Below, piece by piece: positions 39,576 through 46,945 of a stretch of 47,676 bases of DNA (the stretch's first letter is position 1; every line of letters begins with the position of its first letter). The position numbers and the translations under genes are program-made. Origin of the DNA: Eikenella glucosivorans (GTDB taxonomy: Bacteria; Pseudomonadota; Gammaproteobacteria; Burkholderiales; Neisseriaceae); assembly GCF_016025525.2 (NCBI RefSeq), contig NZ_JACSGR010000004.1, positions 213,835-261,510 on the forward strand, in the 5' to 3' direction. The notes beneath the pieces were generated by a model. The model was not told the origin of the DNA. It ran no database searches and saw only the letters and a list, made by a program, of their open reading frames with translations.

Positions 39576-40871
39576 ATGAAACCCGCCGAGCAGCAACCCC
39601 AGTCCCCCTCCAAGCGCACCCTGTTCAAAGGCCTCGCCGTTGGCGCCGCAGCCGCCGGCCTCGCCGCCTGCGGCATGAGCAACGGCAGCCAAAGCAATGC
39701 CGCCTCCGGCGCCGCCCAGCCCGGCAGCGCCGATGCCGCCGGCCATTCCGACCAAAGCTTCCCCTTCTACGGCCCGCACCAGGCCGGCATCACCACCCCG
39801 CACCAACAATTCGCCATCATGGCCGCTTTCGACGTGCTCGCCAAAACCCCCAAAGAGCTCGAACACCTCTTCCGCGCCATCACCGCCCGCGCCGACTTCC
39901 TCACCAAAGGCGGCGAGCTGCAAGACGGCGATCCCAAGCTCCCCCCGCAAGGCAGCGGCATCCTCGGCAAAGTCGTGAAACCAGACGGCCTCACCATCAC
40001 CCTCAGCGTGGGCAACAGCCTGTTTGACGAACGTTTCGGCCTCGCCCCCCACAAGCCCAAACACCTGCAGGAAATGAAAGACTTCCCCAACGACAAACTA
40101 CAACGCGAATGGTGCGACGGCGACCTCAGCATCCAAATCTGCGCCTTCACTCCCGAAACCTGCCAAAACGCCCTGCGCGACATCATCAAAAACACCGCCC
40201 AATTCGCCGTGATCCGCTGGAGCATCGACGGCTTCCTGCCCAAAACCGAGCCCGGCACCGCCGCCCGCAACCTTTTCGGCTTCCGCGACGGCTCCGGCAA
40301 CCCCGACGTGTCCGACCCCAAAACCGCCGACTCTGTTTTGTGGACCGGTGTGGCCGAAAACAGCCAAGACGAGCCCGCCTGGGCCCAAAACGGCAGCTAC
40401 CAAGGCGTGCGCCTCATCCGCCACTTCGTCGAATTTTGGGACCGAACCCCGCTGCAAGAGCAGCAAACCATCTTCGGTCGCGACAAATACAGCGGCGCCC
40501 CGCTCGGCATGCAACACGAACACGACACCCCCAACTATGCCTCCGACCCCGAAGGCCGCACCATCCCCAAAGACAGCCACATGCGCTTGGCCAACCCGCG
40601 CGACCCCGAATTCATGAGGCGGCACCTGCTCTACCGCCGCCCCTTCGACTACTCGCGCGGCCTGGCCAAATCCGGCCAGCTCGACGTCGGTCTCATCTTC
40701 ATCTGCTACCAGGCCAACCTCGACGACGGCTTCATCTTCGTACAGAAGCTGCTCGACTTCGAACCGCTGGAGGAATACATCAGCCCCTTCGGCGGCGGCT
40801 ACTTCTTCACCCTGCCTGGCGCCGAGCAGGGCGGCTACCTCGGCCAAAGCCTGCTGGCCAACGTATTGTGA
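39576..40871 (+). CDS. efeB: Deferrochelatase/peroxidase EfeB (Dyp-type)
   Basis: The 431-residue heme protein is of the Dyp-peroxidase type: the GFRDGSGNPD distal motif carries the catalytic Asp, and the C-terminal half has MRLANPRDPEFMRRHLLYRRPFDY. The N-terminus has a Tat-type signal with Lys13-Arg14 in place of Arg-Arg (SKRTLFKGL), followed by LAAC at Cys32, so it may be exported folded and then lipidated. In E. coli EfeB oxidises or deferrates heme and completes EfeUOB. AGAAGGAGAAATC precedes the ATG. Confidence 0.95.
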   Translation: MKPAEQQPQSPSKRTLFKGLAVGAAAAGLAACGMSNGSQSNAASGAAQPGSADAAGHSDQSFPFYGPHQAGITTPHQQFAIMAAFDVLAKTPKELEHLFRAITARADFLTKGGELQDGDPKLPPQGSGILGKVVKPDGLTITLSVGNSLFDERFGLAPHKPKHLQEMKDFPNDKLQREWCDGDLSIQICAFTPETCQNALRDIIKNTAQFAVIRWSIDGFLPKTEPGTAARNLFGFRDGSGNPDVSDPKTADSVLWTGVAENSQDEPAWAQNGSYQGVRLIRHFVEFWDRTPLQEQQTIFGRDKYSGAPLGMQHEHDTPNYASDPEGRTIPKDSHMRLANPRDPEFMRRHLLYRRPFDYSRGLAKSGQLDVGLIFICYQANLDDGFIFVQKLLDFEPLEEYISPFGGGYFFTLPGAEQGGYLGQSLLANVL

Positions 40872-40881
40872 GGCACGCAAA

Positions 40882-40909
40882 AGGCTACCTGAAAAATTTC
40901 AGGTAGCCT
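40882..40909 (+). terminator. Inverted DUS pair ending the efe operon
   Basis: Two abutting 14-mers, 10 bases after efeB, followed by TTTAT. Confidence 0.7.
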
Positions 40910-40916
40910 TTATCGG

Positions 40917-40986
40917 TTTTTGCTCCGCAGAAACCCCTGTTGCTCATTTTCAGGTAGCCTTGATGGCTAATCAGGCTACCTGAAAA
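40917..40986. repeat. DUS-linked repeat remnant (copy M) and inverted DUS pair
   Basis: TTTGCTCCGCAGAAACCC is followed by TTTTCAGGTAGCCT (40947-40960), which faces AGGCTACCTGAAAA (40973-40986). It lacks the AAGCTTCAACG half. Confidence 0.6.
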
Positions 40987-41060
40987 AGACCGGCATGGTT
41001 TTCCGAAATCCATACCGTATTGTCTGAAATCGTTGATTTTCCCACCGCAAAGGAAGCGTT

Positions 41061-42662
41061 ATGCACCAACTTTCCCCTTTCGCCGCCATCCTGTTTTTGG
41101 CCGGCTTAAGCACCGCAGGCCAGGCCGCACCCGCACAGGGCAACGCGCAACAGCAATGCCTTGCCCTGAAAAACGCAGTCCTGCCCAACACCGCCATCAC
41201 CAAAACCGAATGGTCAAACGGCGAAATCGCCGCTGATGCCATGTCTGCCTTTACGGGCGGCTCGGTCAATGCCCAGCAGGCGAAACCGCACTGCATTGTG
41301 GAAGGCGAAATCGGCGCGCGCACAGGGGCGGATGGCAAACACTACGGCACGAAATTCCAATTGAGGCTACCTGAAAACTGGAACGGCAACTTCCTGTTCC
41401 AAGGCGGCGGCGGGGTGGACGGCTTTGTCGCACCCGCCGTCGGCAACATCCCCGTGAATACCACCACCGCCACGCCTGCCTTGATGCGCGGTTATGCCGT
41501 GGTCAGCATGGACGGTGGCCACCCCACGCCCACGCCCGATTTCGGCGCAGACCAGCAGGCGCGGCTGGATTTTGCCTACCAATCCACGGGCAAAGTTACC
41601 AACGTTGCCAAGGCTTTGATTCAAAAAATGTATGCCGCCGCCCCGCAGCACAGCTACTTTATGGGCTGTTCCAACGGCGGACGCGAGGCAATGATAGCCG
41701 CCCAGCGTTATCCCTTGGAATTTGACGGCGTGATTGCCGCCAACCCCGGCTTCCGCCTCTCCCGCGCCGCCGTCGCCCAGCAGTGGGATTACCAGCAGTT
41801 TCTCAAAATCGCCCCGCGCAATGCACAAGGCAAGCCAATCCTGGCCAATGCCTTAACCCAAGCCGATTTGGATAAAGTCAGCCAAGCGGTGAAAAACCGT
41901 TGCGACGCCCGCGACGGCTTAAAAGACGGCGTGATTAACGCGTGGGAAAGCTGCGATTTCAAAGCCGAACACGCAGGTTTGCCCCGCGCCAAAACCGCCG
42001 CGCTCAAAGCCGTGATGGACGGCGCAAAAGACTCGCGCGGCAACCCAATTTACAGCGGCTGGTATTACGACACGGGCTTAAACCAGCCCGACTGGCGCGC
42101 CTGGAAACTGGGCAGCTCGCAAACCGCCCAGCCCGATGCCCGCAGCGTAACCCTCGGCGCAGGCTCGCTGACTTGGTATTTCATGACCCCCGCCGTGCCC
42201 AATTTTGATTTGGCGAAATTCGATTTCGACCGCGACACGCCCAAAACCTACCAAACCGGCGCGATTAACGATGCTATATCCACCGATTTGTCCAGCTTTA
42301 AAGCACGCGGTGGTAAACTGATTGTTTTGACAGGCGTATCCGACCCCGTGTTCTCCGCCAAAGACCAAGTGGCATGGTTCAAACAGATGAACGCCGACAC
42401 GCCAAACGCCCAAAGTTTCAGCCGCCTGTTTATGGTGCCGGGCATGAACCACTGCGGCGGCGGACAGGCTTTCAACGACTTCGACCCGCTCACGCTGCTG
42501 GAAAACTGGCACGGCAAAAACCAAGCCCCCGAACGCATGGTTGCCCAAGGCAAAGCCTTCCCTGGCAAACAAATGCCGGTTTGCGCCTATCCGAAAATCG
42601 CGTTTTATACCGGCGGTGATGCAGGCAAGGCAGAAAGCTTCGAATGCCGCGAATGGCGTTAA
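41061..42662 (+). CDS. Secreted tannase/feruloyl esterase family alpha/beta-hydrolase
   Basis: The 533-residue protein has a signal peptide (cleavage near AGQAA). The catalytic Ser204 is in GCSNGG, with adjacent Cys203 and a later Cys next to the catalytic His (MNHCGGG); this linked-cysteine triad (CS-D-HC) is characteristic of the family. The Asp is probably in TGVSDPVFS. A lid-domain calcium site is suggested by RCDARDGLKDGVI. Relatives hydrolyse tannate, feruloyl esters or MHET; the substrate here is not known. AAAGGAAGC precedes the ATG. A DUS at 41364-41377 lies in frame, encoding RLPEN. Confidence 0.9.
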   Translation: MHQLSPFAAILFLAGLSTAGQAAPAQGNAQQQCLALKNAVLPNTAITKTEWSNGEIAADAMSAFTGGSVNAQQAKPHCIVEGEIGARTGADGKHYGTKFQLRLPENWNGNFLFQGGGGVDGFVAPAVGNIPVNTTTATPALMRGYAVVSMDGGHPTPTPDFGADQQARLDFAYQSTGKVTNVAKALIQKMYAAAPQHSYFMGCSNGGREAMIAAQRYPLEFDGVIAANPGFRLSRAAVAQQWDYQQFLKIAPRNAQGKPILANALTQADLDKVSQAVKNRCDARDGLKDGVINAWESCDFKAEHAGLPRAKTAALKAVMDGAKDSRGNPIYSGWYYDTGLNQPDWRAWKLGSSQTAQPDARSVTLGAGSLTWYFMTPAVPNFDLAKFDFDRDTPKTYQTGAINDAISTDLSSFKARGGKLIVLTGVSDPVFSAKDQVAWFKQMNADTPNAQSFSRLFMVPGMNHCGGGQAFNDFDPLTLLENWHGKNQAPERMVAQGKAFPGKQMPVCAYPKIAFYTGGDAGKAESFECREWR

Positions 42663-42686
42663 TGCCATATCGCGGAGGCAAAACAA

Positions 42687-42714
42687 AAGGGTTGGAATAT
42701 TCCAACCCTTTTTT
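42687..42714. terminator. Bidirectional terminator between the tannase and glyQ genes
   Basis: AAGGGTTGGA-ATAT-TCCAACCCTT is a perfect palindrome, with A residues before and T residues after, between convergent genes. Confidence 0.85.
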
Positions 42715-42724
42715 CGACTACCGC

Positions 42725-43624
42725 TTATTTGTGTTTCATCAGCGGGAAACCAAGCTTTTCGCGGCTTTCCACATATTTGTTCGCCACGGCGCGGCTCAGG
42801 GCGCGGATGCGGCCTATGTAGGTGGCGCGTTCGGTAACGGAAATCGCGCCGCGTGCGTCTAAGAGGTTGAACGTATGACCTGCTTTTAAAACCAGTTCGT
42901 AGGCGGGCAGGGCGAGGCTGGTGTCTTCCACGGCGAGCAGGCGTTTGGCTTGGGCTTCGTAGTCGTTGAATTGGCGCAAAAGCCAGTCGGCATCGCTGTA
43001 TTCGAAATTGTAGGTGGACTGCTCGACTTCGTTTTGGTGGTAAACGTCGCCGTAGGTAACGGTGTTGCCGTCCAAAGTTTTCGCCCAGACGAGGTCATAG
43101 ACGTTTTCCACGCCTTGCAGATACATTGCCAAGCGCTCGATGCCGTAAGTGATTTCGCCGAGGACGGGCGCGCAGTCGATGCCGCCGACCTGTTGGAAAT
43201 AGGTGAACTGGGTCACTTCCATGCCGTTGAGCCAAACTTCCCAGCCCAAGCCCCATGCGCCGAGGGTGGGGTTTTCCCAGTCGTCTTCCACGAAGCGGAT
43301 GTCGTGGACTTTGGGGTCGATGCCCAGTTCGCGCAGTGAATCGAGATAGAGGTCTTGGATATTGGCGGGGGCAGGTTTGAGGGCTACCTGAAATTGGTAG
43401 TAGTGTTGCAGGCGGTTGGGGTTGTCGCCGTAGCGGCCGTCTTTGGGACGGCGGCTGGGTTGCACGTAGGCGGCAAACCAGGGCTCGGGGCCGAGCGCGC
43501 GCAGGCAGGTGGCGGGGTGCGAAGTGCCGGCGCCGACTTCCATGTCGAGCGGTTGGAGGAGGGTGCAGCCTTGGCCGGCCCAGTAGTTTTGCAGTTTGAA
43601 GATGATTTGTTGGAAGGTGAGCAT
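42725..43624 (-). CDS. glyQ: Glycine-tRNA ligase, alpha subunit
   Basis: The 299-residue alpha subunit of the heterotetrameric class II enzyme charges tRNA-Gly. It begins MLTFQQIIFKLQNYWAGQGC and has motif 2 (NPNRLQHYYQFQVALKP) and motif 3-like GEITYGIERLAMYLQ. The beta subunit glyS is not adjacent. A DUS (43381-43394) encodes the FQVA of motif 2, a stretch that is QFQV in other bacteria too. The start at 43624 follows a weak AG-rich site. Confidence 0.98.
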   Translation of the reverse strand: MLTFQQIIFKLQNYWAGQGCTLLQPLDMEVGAGTSHPATCLRALGPEPWFAAYVQPSRRPKDGRYGDNPNRLQHYYQFQVALKPAPANIQDLYLDSLRELGIDPKVHDIRFVEDDWENPTLGAWGLGWEVWLNGMEVTQFTYFQQVGGIDCAPVLGEITYGIERLAMYLQGVENVYDLVWAKTLDGNTVTYGDVYHQNEVEQSTYNFEYSDADWLLRQFNDYEAQAKRLLAVEDTSLALPAYELVLKAGHTFNLLDARGAISVTERATYIGRIRALSRAVANKYVESREKLGFPLMKHK

Positions 43625-43693
43625 GGCGGTGTGGGGCGGATAAAATAATCGCGCTATTTTACTTGGTTTGCGGGTGGAACAAAATCACAGTTG

Positions 43694-43731
43694 AGGCTAC
43701 CTGAAAAATGGTTGGGGATTTCAGGTAGCCT
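43694..43731 (-). terminator. Inverted DUS pair after oxyR
   Basis: AGGCTACCTGAAA and TTTCAGGTAGCCT, 13 bases beyond the oxyR stop, probably ending the min-oxyR transcript. Confidence 0.65.
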
Positions 43732-43743
43732 CTATATTGCACT

Positions 43744-44664
43744 TCAAGCTTCGGCAAAGCGCACGCCGGCAAGCTGGGATTGCATCACGGCCTGGCGCAG
43801 CGCCTGCAAGGCCTGCGGGCGCACGAAGTTGCGGCGCGAAGCCAGCACGATGCGCCGGCTGGGCACGGGCGGCTCGAAGGGGATGATGGAAAACAGCAGG
43901 TGGTCGTTATCCGTGAGCGAGCTGGAAGGGAGCACGCTGATGCCCATGCCGCTAGCCACCATGTGGCGGATGGTGTTGATGGAGCTGCCTTGCAGGGTGT
44001 TGGCCAGGCCGACGATGCGCTGGCGGGAAGCCAGCTTGCTGCAGCTTTCCAGCACTTGGTCGCGCATGCAGTTGCCTTCGCTCAATAGCAACACCTGCTG
44101 GTCGATCAGCTGCTGTACGGATACTGCATCCAGCTCCTCAAACTCGTGCCCCTTGGGCACAATCACGAAAAACGGCTCTTCATACAAGGGCTCGGTAACG
44201 ATGCCCGGCTCTTGAAAAGGCTCGGCCACTATGATGGCGTCCAGCTCGCCTTTTTTCAGCCAGTCGGTGAGGTTGGCGGTGTAGTGTTCTTCCAGCATCA
44301 GCGGCATGCCGGGGGCGATTTTGCGCAGCGACAGGATCAGGCGCGGCAGCAGATAGGGGGCCACGGTGAAAATCAGCCCCAGCTTGAACACGCCGGAGAG
44401 CTCGTTTTGCTCGGAAGCGGCCAGGTGCTTGATGCGGTCGGCTTCTTCCAGCACGCGGTGTGCCTGCGTGATGATGCGCTCGCCGGTTTCGGTGGGCTTG
44501 ACTTCGTTGCTGCTGCGGTCAAACAGCGATACCGACAGTTCTTCTTCCAATTTCTTGATGGCAATAGATAAAGTCGGCTGGCTAACGAAGCAGCGCTGGG
44601 CAGCGCGGCCGAAGTGGCGTTCTTGCGCCACCGCCACAATATAGCGCAATTCGGTTAGGGTCAT
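43744..44664 (-). CDS. oxyR: Hydrogen peroxide-inducible regulator OxyR (LysR family)
   Basis: The 306-residue LysR-type regulator has an N-terminal helix-turn-helix (YIVAVAQERHFGRAAQRCFVSQPTLSIAIKKLE) and a ligand domain with the redox pair Cys199 and Cys208 (EGNCMRDQVLESC). These have the same numbering as in E. coli OxyR, where they form the peroxide-sensing disulfide. It lies three bases after minE, so it is transcribed with the division genes, as in Neisseria. No peroxidase or catalase gene is adjacent. Confidence 0.97.
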   Translation of the reverse strand: MTLTELRYIVAVAQERHFGRAAQRCFVSQPTLSIAIKKLEEELSVSLFDRSSNEVKPTETGERIITQAHRVLEEADRIKHLAASEQNELSGVFKLGLIFTVAPYLLPRLILSLRKIAPGMPLMLEEHYTANLTDWLKKGELDAIIVAEPFQEPGIVTEPLYEEPFFVIVPKGHEFEELDAVSVQQLIDQQVLLLSEGNCMRDQVLESCSKLASRQRIVGLANTLQGSSINTIRHMVASGMGISVLPSSSLTDNDHLLFSIIPFEPPVPSRRIVLASRRNFVRPQALQALRQAVMQSQLAGVRFAEA

Positions 44665-44667
44665 GGT

Positions 44668-44940
44668 TTAGCCTTCTTCGCTTTTGCGCTGGATGTCGGG
44701 CAGCACGATATTGAGCTCCAACACATCCACGCCGTTTTGCGTTTCCTGCGAAATGCGGATGTCGTCGAGCGAAACATGCACGTATTTCGACAGCACCTCC
44801 AGCAATTCTTTCTGCAGGGTGGGCAGGTAGTCCGGCGCCTGCGATTTCACGCGCTCCTGCGCAATGATGATTTGCAGGCGGTCGCGGGCGATGCTGGCGG
44901 ATTTGGGTTTCTTGCCAAATAGAATATCGATTAAAGACAT
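44668..44940 (-). CDS. minE: Cell division topological specificity factor MinE
   Basis: The 90-residue protein has the MinD-activating N-terminal half (ARDRLQIIIAQERVKSQAPDYLPTLQKELLEVLSKYV) and the beta-rich dimerisation half. It drives pole-to-pole oscillation of MinCD so that the division ring forms at midcell. It starts three bases after minD and ends three bases before oxyR. Confidence 0.97.
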   Translation of the reverse strand: MSLIDILFGKKPKSASIARDRLQIIIAQERVKSQAPDYLPTLQKELLEVLSKYVHVSLDDIRISQETQNGVDVLELNIVLPDIQRKSEEG

Positions 44941-44943
44941 GGC

Positions 44944-45756
44944 TTAACCTCCGAACAGGCGTTGCAGGAAGCCTTTCTTTTCGGCTTCCAAAAAACGCAT
45001 CGGCCGGTTTTCGCCCAACAGGCGGGCCACCACATCTTTATAGGCCTCGGCCGCCGCCACGCCTTCCTGATGAATCACCGGCAGGCCGACGTTGGATGCC
45101 TGCAGGATATTCTGCGATTCGGGGATCACGCCTAAGAGCGGGATGCGCAGCACGTCTTCGATGTCTTTAACAGACAGCATTTCGCCGCTTTCCACACGCT
45201 CGGGGTTGTAGCGCGTGATCAGCAGGTGCTCTTTCACCTGTTCGCCTTTTTCGGCGCGGCGGCTCTTGCTCTGCAAAATGCCCAGGATGCGGTCGGAATC
45301 GCGCACGCTGGATACTTCGGGATTGGTGGTAACGATGGCTTCGTCGGCGAAATACAACGCCATCAGCGCGCCGGTTTCAATGCCGGCGGGCGAATCGCAA
45401 ATCACGAATTCGAAGTCCATTTTTTCAGTGAGCTCGGTGAGCACGCGTTCCACGCCTTCGCGGGTGAGCGCGTCTTTGTCGCGGGTTTGCGAGGCGGGCA
45501 GGATGAAGAGGTTGTCGCAGTGTTTGTCTTTAATCAGGGCCTGGTTGAGCGAGGCTTCGTTTTGGATGACGTTGATCAGGTCGTACACCACGCGGCGTTC
45601 GCAGCCCATGATGAGGTCGAGGTTGCGCAGGCCGACGTCGAAATCGATCACGGCGGTTTTGTGGCCTTTGAGGGCGAGGCCGCTGGCGATGCTGGCGCTG
45701 GTGGTGGTTTTGCCCACGCCGCCTTTGCCTGAGGTTACTACGATGATTTTTGCCAC
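44944..45756 (-). CDS. minD: Septum site-determining protein MinD
   Basis: The 270-residue ParA/MinD ATPase binds membrane and MinC. The deviant Walker A is SGKGGVGKTT, with the signature first lysine, and DFDVGLRNLD follows. The C-terminal amphipathic membrane helix is RFLEAEKKGFLQRLFGG. The start is GTG at 45756 with AAAGGA upstream. The upstream in-frame extension runs back into minC sequence and the DUS region and is not real. Confidence 0.97.
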   Translation of the reverse strand: MAKIIVVTSGKGGVGKTTTSASIASGLALKGHKTAVIDFDVGLRNLDLIMGCERRVVYDLINVIQNEASLNQALIKDKHCDNLFILPASQTRDKDALTREGVERVLTELTEKMDFEFVICDSPAGIETGALMALYFADEAIVTTNPEVSSVRDSDRILGILQSKSRRAEKGEQVKEHLLITRYNPERVESGEMLSVKDIEDVLRIPLLGVIPESQNILQASNVGLPVIHQEGVAAAEAYKDVVARLLGENRPMRFLEAEKKGFLQRLFGG

Positions 45757-45821
45757 GGTAACAGTCCTTTCTGTTCGGTGAATTTGTTGTTGAAGTTGTT
45801 TAAATGGTTGGCGGGCTGTTG

Positions 45822-45847
45822 AGGCTACCTGAAAAAGGCTGCCTGAA
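45822..45847. repeat. Tandem DUS of two dialects between minC and minD
   Basis: AGGCTACCTGAA (45822-45833) is followed two bases later by AGGCTGCCTGAA (45836-45847) in the same orientation. The second is the dialect described for Simonsiella. Confidence 0.8.
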
Positions 45848-45907
45848 AAACGGAAAAGGGTTGGCCGCCGTTTGCGCGGTGTGTTGCGGTATATTAAATT
45901 GCGTTGG

Positions 45908-46636
45908 TTAAATGATGTCGCTGAGGGCGGCAATGGCGAGCCGCTCTTGCTGCAAATATATCTGTACGGCCTGGCGGTGTAGGTGCGGGGGCAGCCGCTG
46001 GTCGAAGGTGCGGTAGATGCCGGCGATGGATACCAGCTCGGCCTGCATGGATTGGGCGAAGATGCGGGCGTTTTGGTTGCCGTTGGCGCCGGCCAGGGCG
46101 CGGCCGCGCAGGGGGGCGTAAACGTGGATATGGCCGTCGGCAATCACTTCGGCGCCTTCGCTCACCATGCCTAATACGATGAGGTCGGCTTGTTCGGCGT
46201 ATACCTGCTGGCCGGTGCGGATGGGTTTTTCCACCACGAGGGTAGGGCGGGCTTCGGGTTGCGGCTCGGCGGAGGTTTCAGGTAGCCTTTTTTCAGGTAG
46301 CCTGCCGGCTTCTTTCGGCTCTTCGCTGCTGCTTATGCCTTCTTCGCAAAAGGCCAGATGGTGCTCGCGGGCGAGGGTTTGCCATGCTTCGCCGCGGTGG
46401 CGCAGGGTGCCGATGGGCAGGCTGTGTTCGGCAAACAGGCCGAGGATGCTGTCTAAATCTAAATCGCCGGGTTCGCCGAATGCTTGCAGGTCGAGCAGCA
46501 GCGGCATGTCGCTGAGTTCGGCATATTGGGCTGCGCGCTCATTTAATGCTTGGCGGATGGCGGCCGGGTCGGCGCTGTTGAGCTGGATAGCCAGTGCGTC
46601 GAGGCGGGCGGATTTGATGTCGAAAGCGGGCTTCAT
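45908..46636 (-). CDS. minC: Septum site-determining protein MinC
   Basis: The 242-residue FtsZ-assembly inhibitor has an N-terminal domain (about 1-100), a linker and a C-terminal beta-helix (about 135-242, IRTGQQVYAEQADLIVLGMVSEGAEVIADGHIHVYAPLRGRALAGANGN). The linker contains two DUS copies in tandem (46275-46288 and 46290-46303) encoding GRLPEKRLPET. MinC is first in the cluster, 151 bases upstream of minD. Confidence 0.96.
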   Translation of the reverse strand: MKPAFDIKSARLDALAIQLNSADPAAIRQALNERAAQYAELSDMPLLLDLQAFGEPGDLDLDSILGLFAEHSLPIGTLRHRGEAWQTLAREHHLAFCEEGISSSEEPKEAGRLPEKRLPETSAEPQPEARPTLVVEKPIRTGQQVYAEQADLIVLGMVSEGAEVIADGHIHVYAPLRGRALAGANGNQNARIFAQSMQAELVSIAGIYRTFDQRLPPHLHRQAVQIYLQQERLAIAALSDII

Positions 46637-46945
46637 CGCGGCGATGAGGTGTTCTGTGAGGTTTGAAACGGCTCGCAGTTTACCGTTTTATCTAGGCTTC
46701 TTCAAATTTGCGCGCCCGAACAGGGCGTATGGGCTACCTGAAAACTTGGCTGGGTATGGCCGGCTGTTTCTTGTTATCTGCCGCGTTGGCTTGCTTTATA
46801 GTACGGTTTGCGCTGCCCGCGGGCTGATGCTTGGTGGGGGAAAAGAATTTGTTTGGCTATAATGCGGCGGATCGGTTTTCAGGTAGCCTGTTTACCCGCT
46901 AAAGGCTACCTGAAAACCAGTTTGGGCAATTTGAACGGAACGACT
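46637..46945 (+). promoter_or_regulatory. Divergent minC/ruvC intergenic region
   Basis: TATAAT at 46858-46863 is a good -10 box for ruvC, 83 bases upstream; its -35 is unclear. A DUS lies at about 46731-46744 and an inverted pair at 46876-46916, between the promoter and the gene. No credible gene is present. Confidence 0.5.
46876..46916 (+). repeat. Inverted DUS pair in the ruvC leader
   Basis: TTTTCAGGTAGCCT and AGGCTACCTGAAAA with a 13-base spacer. If transcription begins at the upstream -10 box the hairpin is in the mRNA leader. Confidence 0.6.

Noticed and set aside
44944..46143. 399-codon version of MinD
   Set aside because: The first 129 codons are out-of-frame minC sequence and intergenic DUS; GTG 45756 gives the normal 270 residues.
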